DNA from: Bacillota bacterium
GTDB lineage: Bacteria > Bacillota > Bacilli > Paenibacillales > NBRC-103111
Assembly: GCA_023386955.1 (NCBI GenBank)
Contig: JAEWIS010000023.1
Location: 571,907 to 635,906 of the forward strand
Direction of reading: 5' to 3'
DNA length: 64,000 nucleotides
The position numbers and the translations under genes were made by a program. The notes below the pieces were generated by a model, which was given only the letters and a program-made list of their open reading frames with translations, ran no database searches and was not told the DNA's origin. This document shows, in pieces, positions 34,698 through 45,802 of the stretch. Position 1 is the first letter of the stretch. Each line of letters begins with the position of its first letter.

Positions 34698-37571
34698 GTG
34701 GCGCTGTTCATTATGTTAATGCGCAAAATGGCCAAAAACCGCTGGCTGGAGCTGAGCCTGTTGACAGGCCTTGTCATCACGGTAGGGTTGGCCAGCTCGA
34801 TGCCCATCTATACCGGTTCCATCCTGCAGCGGATGCTTCTGAAGGATCTGGAGGCTTCCCAGACCGTAAACCGCATCTATCCGGGAGCGTATTCCTCTTC
34901 GGCTACAATATTGAATTACCGGCCTGAGGATCAGGCTAAACTGGTGAAGGAAGCGGACCGCTACATGGAGGAACAGGTGCTGGCCAAGCTGGGAATGCCG
35001 GTTCAAACCTACGCCATCCAGCGGGAAACACTTTCCCTGCCTGTTACTCCGGCAGATCCGCAAAAAGCCGACCCCAATGTCAAGCGTCTGGCCTCCATTG
35101 CAGCCTTGTCCGGTTTGGAAAGCTACATCGAACTGGTGGATGGGCGTCTTCCTTCCAAAGAAATAAAGGATGGGGTTTATGAGGCGCTGGTGACGGAGGA
35201 TGCATTGATCGGCTTAAAAATGGTGCTTGGTACAGAATTTGTGTTCCGGGACCAAAGTATAAAGGGCGAGGTTCGGGTACTGCCTGTAGGCGTAATCCGT
35301 TATAAGGATGATCAGGGGCTGTACTGGAATTTTCAGGAGAATACCTTTGAACAGCATTTTCTCATTCCCTATGAGCTGTTCGAGGAGAAATTTACCCAAG
35401 AAGGCGTTATGAGGGTGCAGTTTCTGATCTGGCGGGCCAATCTGGATTACGCGGGGCTGACGATTAAGCATACCGAGGCTCCTTTAGAGATCAGAGTCAA
35501 CCATTCCAAGTTCTTGTCCGGCACCTTCGGCACCAGCTATGTGTCCATGGCTGCCGAACCGGTTTTGAAGACCTACAGCGGCAAGGAAAGCAAGCTGCGC
35601 CTGATGCTCTGGTCCTTGAATGTACCGGTTTTGATCATGCTGGGCTTCTATCTGCTGCTGGTGGCTAATTTGACGGTAGGACGTCAAAAGAGTGAGATCG
35701 CCGTTCTCCGCAGCCGCGGGGCGGGGCGAATACAGCTTATGGGTGTTTATGCAGCGGAGGCAGTGCTATTAGGGGCGGTCGCCATGGGAATCGGTCCATT
35801 CCTGGGATTGTTTATTGCCAAAGCCCTGGGGGCGTCCAACGGGTTCCTGGAGTTTGTCCAGCGGGCCAAGCTGGAGGCTGTGCTGACTGCCGAAGCGTAC
35901 CGGTACGCGGGCATTGCTGCGGTTTGCTCGGTGCTGATGCTGCTGGTGCCGGTATTTTTGGCCACACGGTCCACCATTGTCAGCCATAAGGTTCAATTGG
36001 CCCGGGTGAGGACTCTCAGCTTGGCCCATAAATTCGGGTTGGATGCTATTCTGCTGGGCATTTCCGCTTACGGGATCTTTTCCTTCCGCAGAAGAACTGC
36101 CGATTTGCAGGCTCTTGGTTTAAATTCCATGGACTTCAAGGTAGATCCGCTGTTGTTTGCGGTTCCTGCGATTTTTATCCTTGGCTTCAGCCTGCTCTTG
36201 CTTCGTGTATATCCGTTGGCCATTCGGCTGCTGTACCGGATCGGGCGCAAGTGGTGGTCGCCGCCGGCATATTCCGCCTTGATCCAGGTGGGACGCTCTG
36301 CAACAGGCTACCAGTTTATTATGCTGTTTCTGGCCATGACTATGGCGACCGGCTTGTTCGGGGCCAGTGCCGCACGGACCATCAACCAGAATGCGGAGGA
36401 TCAGATCCGTTACAGGAACGGAGCCGACCTGGTGCTGATGGCCAAATGGGAGAATGATGCGCCGCCCCAATCCGATGGAGAAGAAAAATCCGTTGAAGTA
36501 AATACCTCAAAGCGGGTCCAGTACAGCGAGCCGCCATTTATTCCCTTCACGGAGCTTCCTGGTATCGAAGGTATTGCCAGGGTATTCAGCCGGAAAGGAG
36601 ATCTGGTCGAAAAATCCTCCAATGCCGAAGTGACCATAATGGGCATCGAAACCGATGACTTCGGCCGGACGTCCTGGATGAGGGACCGGTTGATGGACCA
36701 TCACTTTTACGATTATCTGAATCTGATTGCACAGGATCCGGCGGCAGTTCTCATTTCCCGCTCCGTCGCCGACGAATTCAAGGTGCGGCCGGGAGACAGC
36801 CTGTCCATCCGGTGGGACGGAACGGCCTATGCTACCGTCCAGGTATACGGAGTTGTGGACTATTGGCCAACCTGGAATCCAAACCCCCGGCAAGCCGCAG
36901 GCCAAACCCAGACACCGCAGGCAGGAAACGTGAATAAGCCGGTAAAACCCAAGCTGGTGGTGGGGAATCTATCCTACTTGGAAAGTTCCCTTGCCATGGA
37001 GCCGTACAACGTGTGGCTGAAGCTGAAGCCGGAGGCATCCCTGCAGGAGATTTATAAGAGTATCGAGGAGAAAAAGATACCTTTGGTTTCTGTGGTCAAC
37101 ACCGCACAGGATGTGAGCGACTCCAGAAAGGATCCATTCCGGCTAGCCTTAAATGGAGCAATGACCTTGGGCTTTATGATTTCTGCGGGAGTATGCCTGA
37201 TCGGCTTCCTGCTGTACTGGCTCCTGTCCTTCTCCGGCAGAACCCTGCAATACGGCATATACAGGGCGATGGGCATCACCCTTCCCCAATTGGTAGGCAT
37301 GATTGCCTTGGAGCTTTTGCTGACCTCCGGGGCGGCAGTTTTGATCGGCGGTTTTACCGGTGCGGTAACAGGCAAGCTGTTCGTGCCATTCTTCCAGCTC
37401 TCCTTTAACTTCTCCGATCAGGCGCTGCCGTTCCAGGTGATTTTCAGGGCAATTGATGAATTGAGGCTGTACGCGGTGGTGTCGGCCATGGTCGCCTTTG
37501 GTTTGGCTGTTCTGGGATTTATGCTCTCCCGTCTCCGGATTCATCAGGCCGTTAAATTGGGGGAGGACTGA
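34698..37571 (+). CDS. Large FtsX/MacB-type ABC permease
   Basis: A 957-residue permease. N-terminal TM helix ('LSLLTGLVITVGLASSMPI'), a large extracytoplasmic domain, then a first FtsX block with TM helices around 'VPVLIMLGFYLLLVANLTVG' and 'AVLLGAVAMGIGPFLGLFIA', a second extracytoplasmic domain, and a C-terminal block ('TLGFMISAGVCLIGFLLYWL', 'LELLLTSGAAVLIGGFTGAV'). Thus it is a tandem FtsX protein like the B. subtilis YtrF or LolC-fusion group. GTG 34698 is five bases after AAAGGAGG. Adaptor upstream and ATPase downstream (6 bp) indicate one operon. Confidence 0.88.
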   Translation: MALFIMLMRKMAKNRWLELSLLTGLVITVGLASSMPIYTGSILQRMLLKDLEASQTVNRIYPGAYSSSATILNYRPEDQAKLVKEADRYMEEQVLAKLGMPVQTYAIQRETLSLPVTPADPQKADPNVKRLASIAALSGLESYIELVDGRLPSKEIKDGVYEALVTEDALIGLKMVLGTEFVFRDQSIKGEVRVLPVGVIRYKDDQGLYWNFQENTFEQHFLIPYELFEEKFTQEGVMRVQFLIWRANLDYAGLTIKHTEAPLEIRVNHSKFLSGTFGTSYVSMAAEPVLKTYSGKESKLRLMLWSLNVPVLIMLGFYLLLVANLTVGRQKSEIAVLRSRGAGRIQLMGVYAAEAVLLGAVAMGIGPFLGLFIAKALGASNGFLEFVQRAKLEAVLTAEAYRYAGIAAVCSVLMLLVPVFLATRSTIVSHKVQLARVRTLSLAHKFGLDAILLGISAYGIFSFRRRTADLQALGLNSMDFKVDPLLFAVPAIFILGFSLLLLRVYPLAIRLLYRIGRKWWSPPAYSALIQVGRSATGYQFIMLFLAMTMATGLFGASAARTINQNAEDQIRYRNGADLVLMAKWENDAPPQSDGEEKSVEVNTSKRVQYSEPPFIPFTELPGIEGIARVFSRKGDLVEKSSNAEVTIMGIETDDFGRTSWMRDRLMDHHFYDYLNLIAQDPAAVLISRSVADEFKVRPGDSLSIRWDGTAYATVQVYGVVDYWPTWNPNPRQAAGQTQTPQAGNVNKPVKPKLVVGNLSYLESSLAMEPYNVWLKLKPEASLQEIYKSIEEKKIPLVSVVNTAQDVSDSRKDPFRLALNGAMTLGFMISAGVCLIGFLLYWLLSFSGRTLQYGIYRAMGITLPQLVGMIALELLLTSGAAVLIGGFTGAVTGKLFVPFFQLSFNFSDQALPFQVIFRAIDELRLYAVVSAMVAFGLAVLGFMLSRLRIHQAVKLGED

Positions 37572-37576
37572 ACAAC

Positions 37577-38458
37577 ATGATTCATTGCGACAATCTGGTT
37601 AAAATATACAAGGCGGCGGAGCTGGAGGTCATCGCTCTCCAGGGTCTGGATTTGCATGTGGCGGAGGGAGAGCTGATGGCCATTATCGGCAACAGCGGCA
37701 GCGGCAAATCCACTCTGCTGAATATGTTGGGCGGGCTGGACCGTCCATCCGCAGGCAAGCTTGTTGTGGACGGAACGGATCTCCTGCAGCTCACAGAGCG
37801 GGAGCTGGTCCGTTACAAGCGGGAAACGGTGGGTTTTGTCTGGCAGAATAATGCGCGCAATCTGGTTCCGTATCTGACCGCTCTGGAGAATGTGGAGCTG
37901 CCTATGCTTCTCCGCGGCAGGCGGAGACGGGAGAAGGCACTAATGCTGCTTGAGGCAGTGGGGCTGGCAGACCGAAAGCACAACCGTCTCCAGCAGCTGT
38001 CTGGCGGTGAGCAGCAGAGAGTTGCCATCGCAATTGCCTTGGCGAATGATCCCCGGCTATTGCTGGCTGATGAGCCAACCGGTTCGGTGGACTCGAAGAT
38101 GACCACCCAAATCCTGGATCTGTTCCGGCAATTAAACCGCGACCTGGGGTTGACTGTTGTCATCGTCACCCATGACCCGCTGTTGGCCCGTAAGGTTGAC
38201 CGGGTGGTGGCCATCCGCGACGGAAAAACCTCATCGGAGATCCTCCGGCGCAAATCCTACTCCGAGGAGCTGGAGGAGCTGGAGGCTGGGGATGCGGCAG
38301 AAGAGGAATCCCATGTGGAATATGCTGTTCTGGATAAGGCGGGAAGGCTGCAAATCCCCTCCGGGTATCTGGAATCGCTGGGGTTAAGCAGCACCGCCGG
38401 AAACAAGGTAAGGGTTTCGGTAGAGGAAGGCAGGATTGTCCTCGAGCCGCCGGAATAG
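37577..38458 (+). CDS. ABC transporter ATPase with C-terminal AbrB/SpoVT-like domain
   Basis: A 293-residue protein. Residues 1-225 are a LolD/MacB-class ATPase: Walker A 'GNSGSGKSTLLNML', 'FVWQNNARNLVPYLTALEN', signature '[16 protein letters not shown]', Walker B '[13 protein letters not shown]', H-loop 'THDP'. After an acidic linker (about 230-247, 'EELEELEAGDAAEEE') come 45 residues, 'YAVLDKAGRLQIPSGYLESL' to 'VSVEEGRIVLEPPE', with the look of an AbrB/SpoVT swapped-hairpin domain, usually DNA binding. The fusion is unusual; the extra domain could dimerise the ATPase or sense DNA, but this is inference. It lies 6 bp after the permease. Confidence 0.87.
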   Translation: MIHCDNLVKIYKAAELEVIALQGLDLHVAEGELMAIIGNSGSGKSTLLNMLGGLDRPSAGKLVVDGTDLLQLTERELVRYKRETVGFVWQNNARNLVPYLTALENVELPMLLRGRRRREKALMLLEAVGLADRKHNRLQQLSGGEQQRVAIAIALANDPRLLLADEPTGSVDSKMTTQILDLFRQLNRDLGLTVVIVTHDPLLARKVDRVVAIRDGKTSSEILRRKSYSEELEELEAGDAAEEESHVEYAVLDKAGRLQIPSGYLESLGLSSTAGNKVRVSVEEGRIVLEPPE

Positions 38459-38490
38459 GCGATTTCCATAAAAGTGTCACGTTTAACCGG

Positions 38491-38519
38491 TTGTCAATTC
38501 TTCTAATACCTCTTATACT
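38491..38519 (+). promoter_or_regulatory. Sigma-A promoter of the amino acid importer
   Basis: TTGTCA (38491-38496), 17-bp spacer, TATACT (38514-38519); predicted start near 38526, 41 bases before the binding-protein ATG. Confidence 0.85.
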
Positions 38520-38566
38520 ATACAAGTCGCGTTATGAATGAATATACAGAAGAGGTGCATATCGAA

Positions 38567-39448
38567 ATGAAGAAATTGACAATTCTCCTGGCGGCGGTTA
38601 TGATGCTGACCATGCTGGCCGCCTGCGGCGAGAAAAACAAGGAATCAGACAAAACCCAAGGGGCTTCCACTCCGGCAGCCGCTACCACAGCCGCTTCCAC
38701 TGCCCCGGCATCCCCGGCGGCAGGTGCAGCCGACAAGCTTGCCGACATCAAAAAAGCCGGGACCATCATCATGGGCACCAGCGCTGATTACGCTCCTTAT
38801 GAGTTCCACAAGAACATCGACGGCAAGGACACCATCGTGGGCTTCGATGTAGAAATCGCCAAAGCCATCGCAAAGGATCTGGGTGTGAAGCTGGAGATCA
38901 AGGATATCGGTTTTGACGGTCTGCTGCCTGCACTGAACGCCGGCAAGGTTGACTTCGTTATTTCCGGCATGACTCCTAATGAAGAACGTCTGAAGAGTGT
39001 TGACTTCTCCAAGATCTACTACACCGCTCAACAGGTAATCATGATCCGTGCAGACGACAAGGACAAGTTCAAGTCCATGGATGATCTGAAGAAGGTTTCC
39101 GTCGGTGTACAAACCGCTTCCATCCAAGAAGATATCGCCAAGGAGCAGCTGCAAGGCGCGAAGATCAAGTCCATCGCCAAGATTACCGATCTGGCACTGG
39201 AATTGAAGAACAAAAAGATTGATGCCATCATTATGGAATCTCCTGTAGCCAACGGCTATGTTAATAAGAACAAGGATCTGGTTATCAGCAGCGTGAAGCC
39301 CAAGGCTGAGGAAGCCGGCTCCGCCATTGCCATCAAGAAGGGCAACGACACCCTGACTGCCGAAATCAACAAGTCCCTTGACAAGATGATCAAGGACAAG
39401 ACCATTGACAAACTGGTGGATGAAGCTTTCCAATTGTCTGAGAAATAA
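38567..39448 (+). CDS. Amino acid ABC transporter substrate-binding lipoprotein
   Basis: A 293-residue extracellular binding protein, family 3 (polar amino acids). A lipoprotein signal peptide with lipobox 'LTMLAACGEK' is followed by an Ala/Thr/Ser/Pro-rich linker and the mature domain 'IIMGTSADYAPYEFHKNIDG' ... 'VGFDVEIAKAIAKDLGVKL', 'VDFVISGMTPNEERLKSVDF', 'YYTAQQVIMIRADDK'. ATG 38567 has AGAGGTG; an upstream ATG at 38534 is less likely. First gene of a binding protein-permease-ATPase operon. The exact ligand (Arg, Cys, Gln or other) cannot be assigned. Confidence 0.93.
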   Translation: MKKLTILLAAVMMLTMLAACGEKNKESDKTQGASTPAAATTAASTAPASPAAGAADKLADIKKAGTIIMGTSADYAPYEFHKNIDGKDTIVGFDVEIAKAIAKDLGVKLEIKDIGFDGLLPALNAGKVDFVISGMTPNEERLKSVDFSKIYYTAQQVIMIRADDKDKFKSMDDLKKVSVGVQTASIQEDIAKEQLQGAKIKSIAKITDLALELKNKKIDAIIMESPVANGYVNKNKDLVISSVKPKAEEAGSAIAIKKGNDTLTAEINKSLDKMIKDKTIDKLVDEAFQLSEK

Positions 39449-39466
39449 TGCAATTGCATGGCAACG

Positions 39467-39502
39467 GGGGAAAACGGCGGCTGTTGTTCCGCTGTTTTCC
39501 CC
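39467..39502 (+). other. Strong hairpin between binding protein and permease genes
   Basis: A 14-bp stem with one G-U pair (39467-39480 with 39489-39502) and an 8-base loop, no T-run. Such intercistronic hairpins often stabilise the upstream message so that the binding protein is made in excess. Confidence 0.7.
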
Positions 39503-39538
39503 TTCGGCATGCCACCAGGGAGGATATGGAGGGATAAG

Positions 39539-40246
39539 ATGAACACTGCATTTTTGGCAATGGATTTTTCTTTTATGAACGAATATGGAAGCTATTATCT
39601 GACAGGTGCCTGGACCACTATTAAGCTGGCCTTTTTCACCGTTATTTGCGGCGGTATCCTGGGGATGTTTATAGCCCTGATGCGTTTGTCCGCCAACCGG
39701 TTTGTCCGTTTTTTGGCATCCGCTTACATCGAAATCATCCGCGGCACCCCGCTTCTGGTGCAGCTGCTTATCGTATATTACAGCCTTCCCAACGGTGTGG
39801 AATGGCTTTTGGTTAAGGCAGGCCTTCCGGGCGATGCTCTGGCCCTGCCGGATTTTGCATATTGTGTCATTGCATTAACCATCAACAGCGCCGCTTATGT
39901 GGCGGAGATTTTCCGTGCGGGCATTCAAGCGGTGGACAAGGGTCAGATGGAAGCAGCCCGTTCCTTGGGGATGCCCAAGCGAATGGCTATGACCCATATT
40001 ATCTTGCCGCAGGCCATCCGTAACATTCTGCCGGCTCTCGGCAATGAGTTTGTCGTGATTATCAAGGAATCGTCCCAGGTCATGGTTATCGGTATGGCCG
40101 AGCTGATGTACAGCGCCAACCTGATCCGCGGCGCCACTTATCTTTCCATGGAGCCTCTTCTGGTAGCCGCCGTTATCTACTTTACCTTGACCTTCCCGCT
40201 CTCCAAGATCCTCAGTCTGGTTGAAAGGAGGATGTCCGCCCAATGA
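39539..40246 (+). CDS. Polar amino acid ABC transporter permease
   Basis: A 235-residue inner-membrane permease of the His/Glu/Gln/Arg family: N-terminal '[20 protein letters not shown]', '[20 protein letters not shown]', and the coupling EAA loop '[22 protein letters not shown]' (shown in part: '[14 protein letters not shown]'). The start is ATG 39539 behind GGAGGGATAAG; the frame extends to 39458. It overlaps the ATPase gene by ATGA. Confidence 0.94.
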   Translation: MNTAFLAMDFSFMNEYGSYYLTGAWTTIKLAFFTVICGGILGMFIALMRLSANRFVRFLASAYIEIIRGTPLLVQLLIVYYSLPNGVEWLLVKAGLPGDALALPDFAYCVIALTINSAAYVAEIFRAGIQAVDKGQMEAARSLGMPKRMAMTHIILPQAIRNILPALGNEFVVIIKESSQVMVIGMAELMYSANLIRGATYLSMEPLLVAAVIYFTLTFPLSKILSLVERRMSAQ

Positions 40247-40965
40247 TTAAGGTTAATCAGCTGCACAAAAGCTTCGGCAAGAACCATGTGCTCAATGATG
40301 TAAACATCCATATCGCCAAAGGCGAGGTTGTGGTGGTCATCGGCCCTTCAGGCTCGGGCAAAAGTACCTTTTTGCGCTGCCTGAATCTCCTGGAGATGCC
40401 GTCCAGCGGCGAGGTTATTTTTGAAGGCGTGAATATAACCGACAGGAAGACAGATATCAATGTCCTCCGGCGGAAGATGGGGATGGTGTTTCAGCAGTTC
40501 AATTTGTTCCCGCATCTGACTGTTTTGAAGAATATTACCATGGCCCCGCGGAAGCTGAAGGGGATGAACCAGCAGGATGCGGATAAGCTGGCCATGGAGC
40601 TGCTTAAGACTGTTGGCCTGGAGGATAAGGCCAACAGCTACCCGGCCCAGCTCTCCGGCGGCCAGAAGCAGCGGATTGCCATCGCCCGGGCCTTGGCTAT
40701 GCAGCCCGACGTGCTTCTGTTCGATGAACCCACCTCCGCCCTCGACCCGGAAATGGTCGGTGAGGTATTGGATGTTATGAAGCGCTTGGCTGCCGAAGGT
40801 ATGACGATGGTAGTGGTAACCCACGAGATGGGCTTTGCCCGAGAGGTGGGAAGCCGGCTTATTTTTATGGATAAAGGAACTATTGCCGAAGAGGGTTTGC
40901 CTGCTGAGATTTTTGCAGAGCCCAAACATCCCCGCACCCGTGAATTCCTCAGCAAGGTGCTGTAA
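40243..40965 (+). CDS. Polar amino acid ABC transporter ATPase
   Basis: A 240-residue GlnQ/ArtM-type ATPase: Walker A '[14 protein letters not shown]', Q-loop '[15 protein letters not shown]', signature '[16 protein letters not shown]', Walker B '[13 protein letters not shown]', H-loop 'VVTHEM'. It begins within the permease stop (ATGA) and ends the importer operon before the terminator at 40977. Confidence 0.95.
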   Translation: MIKVNQLHKSFGKNHVLNDVNIHIAKGEVVVVIGPSGSGKSTFLRCLNLLEMPSSGEVIFEGVNITDRKTDINVLRRKMGMVFQQFNLFPHLTVLKNITMAPRKLKGMNQQDADKLAMELLKTVGLEDKANSYPAQLSGGQKQRIAIARALAMQPDVLLFDEPTSALDPEMVGEVLDVMKRLAAEGMTMVVVTHEMGFAREVGSRLIFMDKGTIAEEGLPAEIFAEPKHPRTREFLSKVL

Positions 40966-40976
40966 ATCGATTGATG

Positions 40977-41006
40977 AAGCCCGTCCCGGGATGGACGGGC
41001 TTTTCC
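40977..41006 (+). terminator. Terminator of the amino acid importer operon
   Basis: 10-bp perfect stem (40977-40986 with 40993-41002), then TTTT. Confidence 0.9.
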
Positions 41007-41103
41007 GTCTTTTGACAGCCGGAGCCTCCATCTTCAGAAGCTTGAAATTGCCTGTCGGATCTATCATAATTATATATACAACACATATGTATGGGGTGAT
41101 GGT

Positions 41104-41607
41104 TTGAGGATCGGGATTGTTTCGGATACCCACCTGTCGGACCGCAGGGAAATCCGGCTTCCGGGAGAACTGCTGAAGGGATTGTCGGGAGTGGACCTGA
41201 TCCTCCATGCGGGAGACTGGGTTTCCCCCAGGGTAGCGGAGGAACTGGAGAAGCTTGCTCCGGTTGAAGGGATAGCCGGAAACAATGACGGAACGGACAT
41301 TATCAACCGCTTCGGTTACAAAAAGATCGTGGAGGCCGCGGGAATCCGCATAGGGCTCATTCACGGTGACGGTTACGGTAAAACTACAGAACGCCGTGCC
41401 TTTGACGCATTTGAAGGGCAGAATGTCCAGGCGATTGTTTTTGGTCATTCCCATATTCCTTATCTGGAGCACAAAGCAGGCATTCTTTTGTTCAATCCCG
41501 GTTCACCCACGGATAAACGCCGGCAGCCTCTCTATTCCTACGGAATGATGGACATTGGGGAAGGCGGGATAACTGCGGAGCATTATTATTATGCATCCCG
41601 GGATTAA
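41104..41607 (+). CDS. YfcE/MJ0936-family metallophosphoesterase
   Basis: A 167-residue calcineurin-like phosphodiesterase. Metal motifs 'IVSDTHLSD', 'ILHAGDWVS', 'GNNDGTD', 'LIHGDGYG' and 'VFGHSHIPYLE' are complete. Relatives cleave phosphodiester model substrates; the natural one is unknown. TTG 41104 is the best start, giving the usual N-terminus 'RIGIVSDTH'; GGGGTGATGG is upstream. Confidence 0.92.
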   Translation: MRIGIVSDTHLSDRREIRLPGELLKGLSGVDLILHAGDWVSPRVAEELEKLAPVEGIAGNNDGTDIINRFGYKKIVEAAGIRIGLIHGDGYGKTTERRAFDAFEGQNVQAIVFGHSHIPYLEHKAGILLFNPGSPTDKRRQPLYSYGMMDIGEGGITAEHYYYASRD

Positions 41608-41709
41608 TTTGCCGTATTCCTGTATATTTCGACAAATTCCTTCTATTTTCACCGATTTTCCGTTATACTAAAGCTATTCCTTGCATCTTTCGTAGAAATG
41701 AGTGAATAC

Positions 41710-42555
41710 ATGGCCATTAGAATTTTTACCGACGGAAGCTCAGATTTGCCTAAACGCATTCTGGAGCAATTGGGCATCGTACAGATCCCCTTGCCGGTTC
41801 ATTTTGAGGATGAGCATTTCGACTCTGACATGGATTTGGAGCTCTTTTACAATAAACTCGGTTCCGCTAGTGTGCTTCCCAAAACCTGCAGTCCATCGCC
41901 AAGTACCTTCTTCAACAAATTTATGAGCGTGGACGCCAACGAGCAAATTCTTTGCATTGCCTTGTCCTCGGGACTTAGCAGCACCTATCATCACGCCGTA
42001 ATGGGCAAAACGATGGTGGAGGAGGAGCATCCCCAGCGTCTCCCAATTGAGGTGTTGGACAGCAAGAATGCTTCTCTAGGCTTAGGTGTTCTGGTTTATA
42101 AGGCGGCGCGTATGGCGAAGGAAGGGCACAGCATGCATGATCTGATGCAGACCATGAAGCGAAGCATCGCCGAGGTTAAGAACTATTTTGTGCTGGACAC
42201 CCTGGAGAATGTGATTAAAGGCGGAAGGCTGGACCGGGTTCGCGGCGCCATTGCTTCCGTTCTGAATATCAAACTCCTGATGTGTGCCAGTGAGGAAGGC
42301 ACTCTGGAGGTGCTGGAAAAGGTCCGCGGCACCCAGAACGCCATCAAGAAAATGATTGACCGGATCGGCGAGGCCGGCCATGATTTCGAGAAGAAGGTTC
42401 TTGCCATTGGCCACAGCAATTGTGAGGAACGGGCACATGAAGTGATGGAAATGATCCTGAAGCGCTACCCCTTTAAAGATGTGATTGTGGCAGAGATGGG
42501 GCCGGTTATCGGCACTTATGCAGGCAAGGGCGGTATTTTGGTCTCCTTCGCGTAA
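41710..42555 (+). CDS. DegV family fatty-acid-binding protein
   Basis: A 281-residue DegV-fold protein. 'IRIFTDGSSDLPKRILEQL' at the start, 'LALSSGLSSTYHHA'-type central segment ('CIALSSGLSSTYHHAVM') with the lipid-head-group serines, 'ENVIKGGRLDRVRGAIASVL' and 'MGPVIGTYAGKGGILVSFA'. In Firmicutes such FakB-like proteins bind fatty acids for phosphorylation by FakA. No fakA is nearby. ATG 41710 gives the usual family start; ATG 41698 is four codons upstream and neither has a strong ribosome site. A TTATACT lies near 41665. Confidence 0.88.
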   Translation: MAIRIFTDGSSDLPKRILEQLGIVQIPLPVHFEDEHFDSDMDLELFYNKLGSASVLPKTCSPSPSTFFNKFMSVDANEQILCIALSSGLSSTYHHAVMGKTMVEEEHPQRLPIEVLDSKNASLGLGVLVYKAARMAKEGHSMHDLMQTMKRSIAEVKNYFVLDTLENVIKGGRLDRVRGAIASVLNIKLLMCASEEGTLEVLEKVRGTQNAIKKMIDRIGEAGHDFEKKVLAIGHSNCEERAHEVMEMILKRYPFKDVIVAEMGPVIGTYAGKGGILVSFA

Positions 42556-42586
42556 AATAACCCATTGAAAGAGCAAATACAAAAAG

Positions 42587-42622
42587 AGCGTACAGCGGAA
42601 GTTTCCGCTGTACGCTTTTATT
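42587..42622. terminator. Bidirectional terminator between DegV and alpha/beta hydrolase genes
   Basis: Perfect 14-bp stem (42587-42600 with 42603-42616), 2-base loop, T-rich on the plus strand and TCTTTTTG on the minus strand. Confidence 0.93.
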
Positions 42623-42626
42623 TTTG

Positions 42627-43625
42627 TTATTTTTTGACCGGAGGGATACGGGTCCGGGACACCTGCTCCAGGAAGGAAAGGGTCTTCTGCAGGTACTCGC
42701 GTTTGTTCACGCTGTAAATCAGCTCATGATGTCCTTTGGGCAAAAGCCAAAGCTTGGATAGCGGCTGCTGGGCAGTCTGATTATCCATAATGATTTGTGC
42801 CTGCTCATAGGGCGCTTTTTCGTCCAGCATGCCATGGATCATGAACATAGGGATTTTATAGGTGTTTTGCAGGATTTTTTCGTAGGGAATCTGGTTCATA
42901 TTCACTCCGTTCATCACCGGGAAGAACATCCGGATCAGGGAGAGGGAAGGGAAACGGGGCAAATCGGCGTGCTGCCGGATATTGTGGTAGAGCGTATCGG
43001 GGGACAGGATGAAGGCACTGTCCAGGATCATGCCGGTAATGTCCTCGCTCTGCAGGGCGGCGCCCAATGCGGTTCCGGCTCCCATGGAGAAGCCCCAGAT
43101 GAAAATTTGCTTGGCGTTCTTCTGCTTGATGAAATCAATGGCACCCAACAGCTCGAAGGTTTCCTGAACCCCGCCGGTGACGACCTGCTCCGGGTGGACA
43201 AAGCCGTAATCGAACATCAGGACATTGAAGTTCTGCATATGGGCAGCCTTGGCCAAGTCATACATCGGCACCCAGCTTTCCTCCCGGTTGGCGCCGTAGC
43301 CATGTGAGAAGATTACTGTGCGTGTGGCTCCTTCCGCAGGCAGGTACCAACCGTCCAGCTTGGAGGTCTGATTGATGCTGGGGAAGGTAACTTCTTCATA
43401 CGGGACACCGATGGCTTCAAGCGGATTGGAGGAGAGTGGTGCAACGATCGGCCGGGCGAGGAGCCAGGCGATGTAGGCATGGAAGGCAACCGTCAAAGCG
43501 AGCACGGAAGTCGTCAGCGACAGGAGGAGAGCCAGCCAGAAGCGGGGACGGGCAAGGATGCTCCGTTTCTTTATGGGAACGCTTACAATACCTCTTGCTG
43601 TGTGAACGGATGACATGACCCTCAT
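42627..43625 (-). CDS. Membrane-anchored alpha/beta hydrolase
   Basis: A 332-residue protein with one N-terminal TM helix (about residues 29-55) and an extracytoplasmic or membrane-bound alpha/beta hydrolase domain. 'VIFSHGYGANREESW' forms the oxyanion region, the nucleophile serine is in 'IFIWGFSMGAGTALGAAL', the acid follows in 'MIHGMLDEKAPYEQ', and the His is in 'LLPKGHHELIYS'. Similar to Bacillus YqkD/YfhR-type esterases of unknown substrate. ATG 43625 has GGGAGGG seven bases upstream; the frame continues to 43733 without a better start. Confidence 0.87.
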   Translation of the reverse strand: MRVMSSVHTARGIVSVPIKKRSILARPRFWLALLLSLTTSVLALTVAFHAYIAWLLARPIVAPLSSNPLEAIGVPYEEVTFPSINQTSKLDGWYLPAEGATRTVIFSHGYGANREESWVPMYDLAKAAHMQNFNVLMFDYGFVHPEQVVTGGVQETFELLGAIDFIKQKNAKQIFIWGFSMGAGTALGAALQSEDITGMILDSAFILSPDTLYHNIRQHADLPRFPSLSLIRMFFPVMNGVNMNQIPYEKILQNTYKIPMFMIHGMLDEKAPYEQAQIIMDNQTAQQPLSKLWLLPKGHHELIYSVNKREYLQKTLSFLEQVSRTRIPPVKK

Positions 43626-43814
43626 ATGAGTTCCCTCCCTTAGCTGTCTGGAATAACCTGGTCTACCGGGACTTTGGTTACCTATATTTATAGTATGAAT
43701 CCGAAGGTCTAACTGCGTCAATCTCCGTCGCAAAATGTAAACACGTTGTAATCTGTCTGTAATGAAGGAGTGGCGGAACTGCGTCTAAATCTTGGGAAAA
43801 TGCCGTCTTCTATA

Positions 43815-43844
43815 TGGACTCTCCTTGTATGCAGGTGCTATAAT
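43815..43844 (+). promoter_or_regulatory. Probable promoter of pyrK-pyrD
   Basis: TGGACT (43815-43820), 18-bp spacer, TATAAT (43839-43844); start point about 40 bases before the pyrK ATG. No PyrR-type attenuator is obvious in the short leader. Confidence 0.6.
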
Positions 43845-43890
43845 GTTCAGGATATCTTGGGCATATGCCTACGGGAAGGCGGAAGAGACA

Positions 43891-45611
<1,721 letters not shown>

Positions 45612-45631
45612 CATAACAGAACTCCTTTACG

Positions 45632-45680
45632 CCGCAGATGCCTGAAGCCTATTGGCTGCCAGGATAATCTGCGGTTTTTT
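45632..45680 (+). terminator. Terminator of pyrKD
   Basis: 8-bp perfect stem (45632-45639 with 45667-45674), then six T. Confidence 0.85.
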
Positions 45681-45802
45681 GCGCACATGAAGCATGCTGT
45701 CATCCATCCCAGGGGCCACGGGACAGGTGACCATACCACCTGTTAGGTGAACGCATACTATGAACCAGGCGGTAGGTCACACTTGAAATGGAGGCAGCAT
45801 CC

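Noticed and set aside
39467..39502. Terminator splitting the amino acid importer operon
   Set aside because: No T-run follows and the permease has no separate promoter; better read as a stabilising hairpin.
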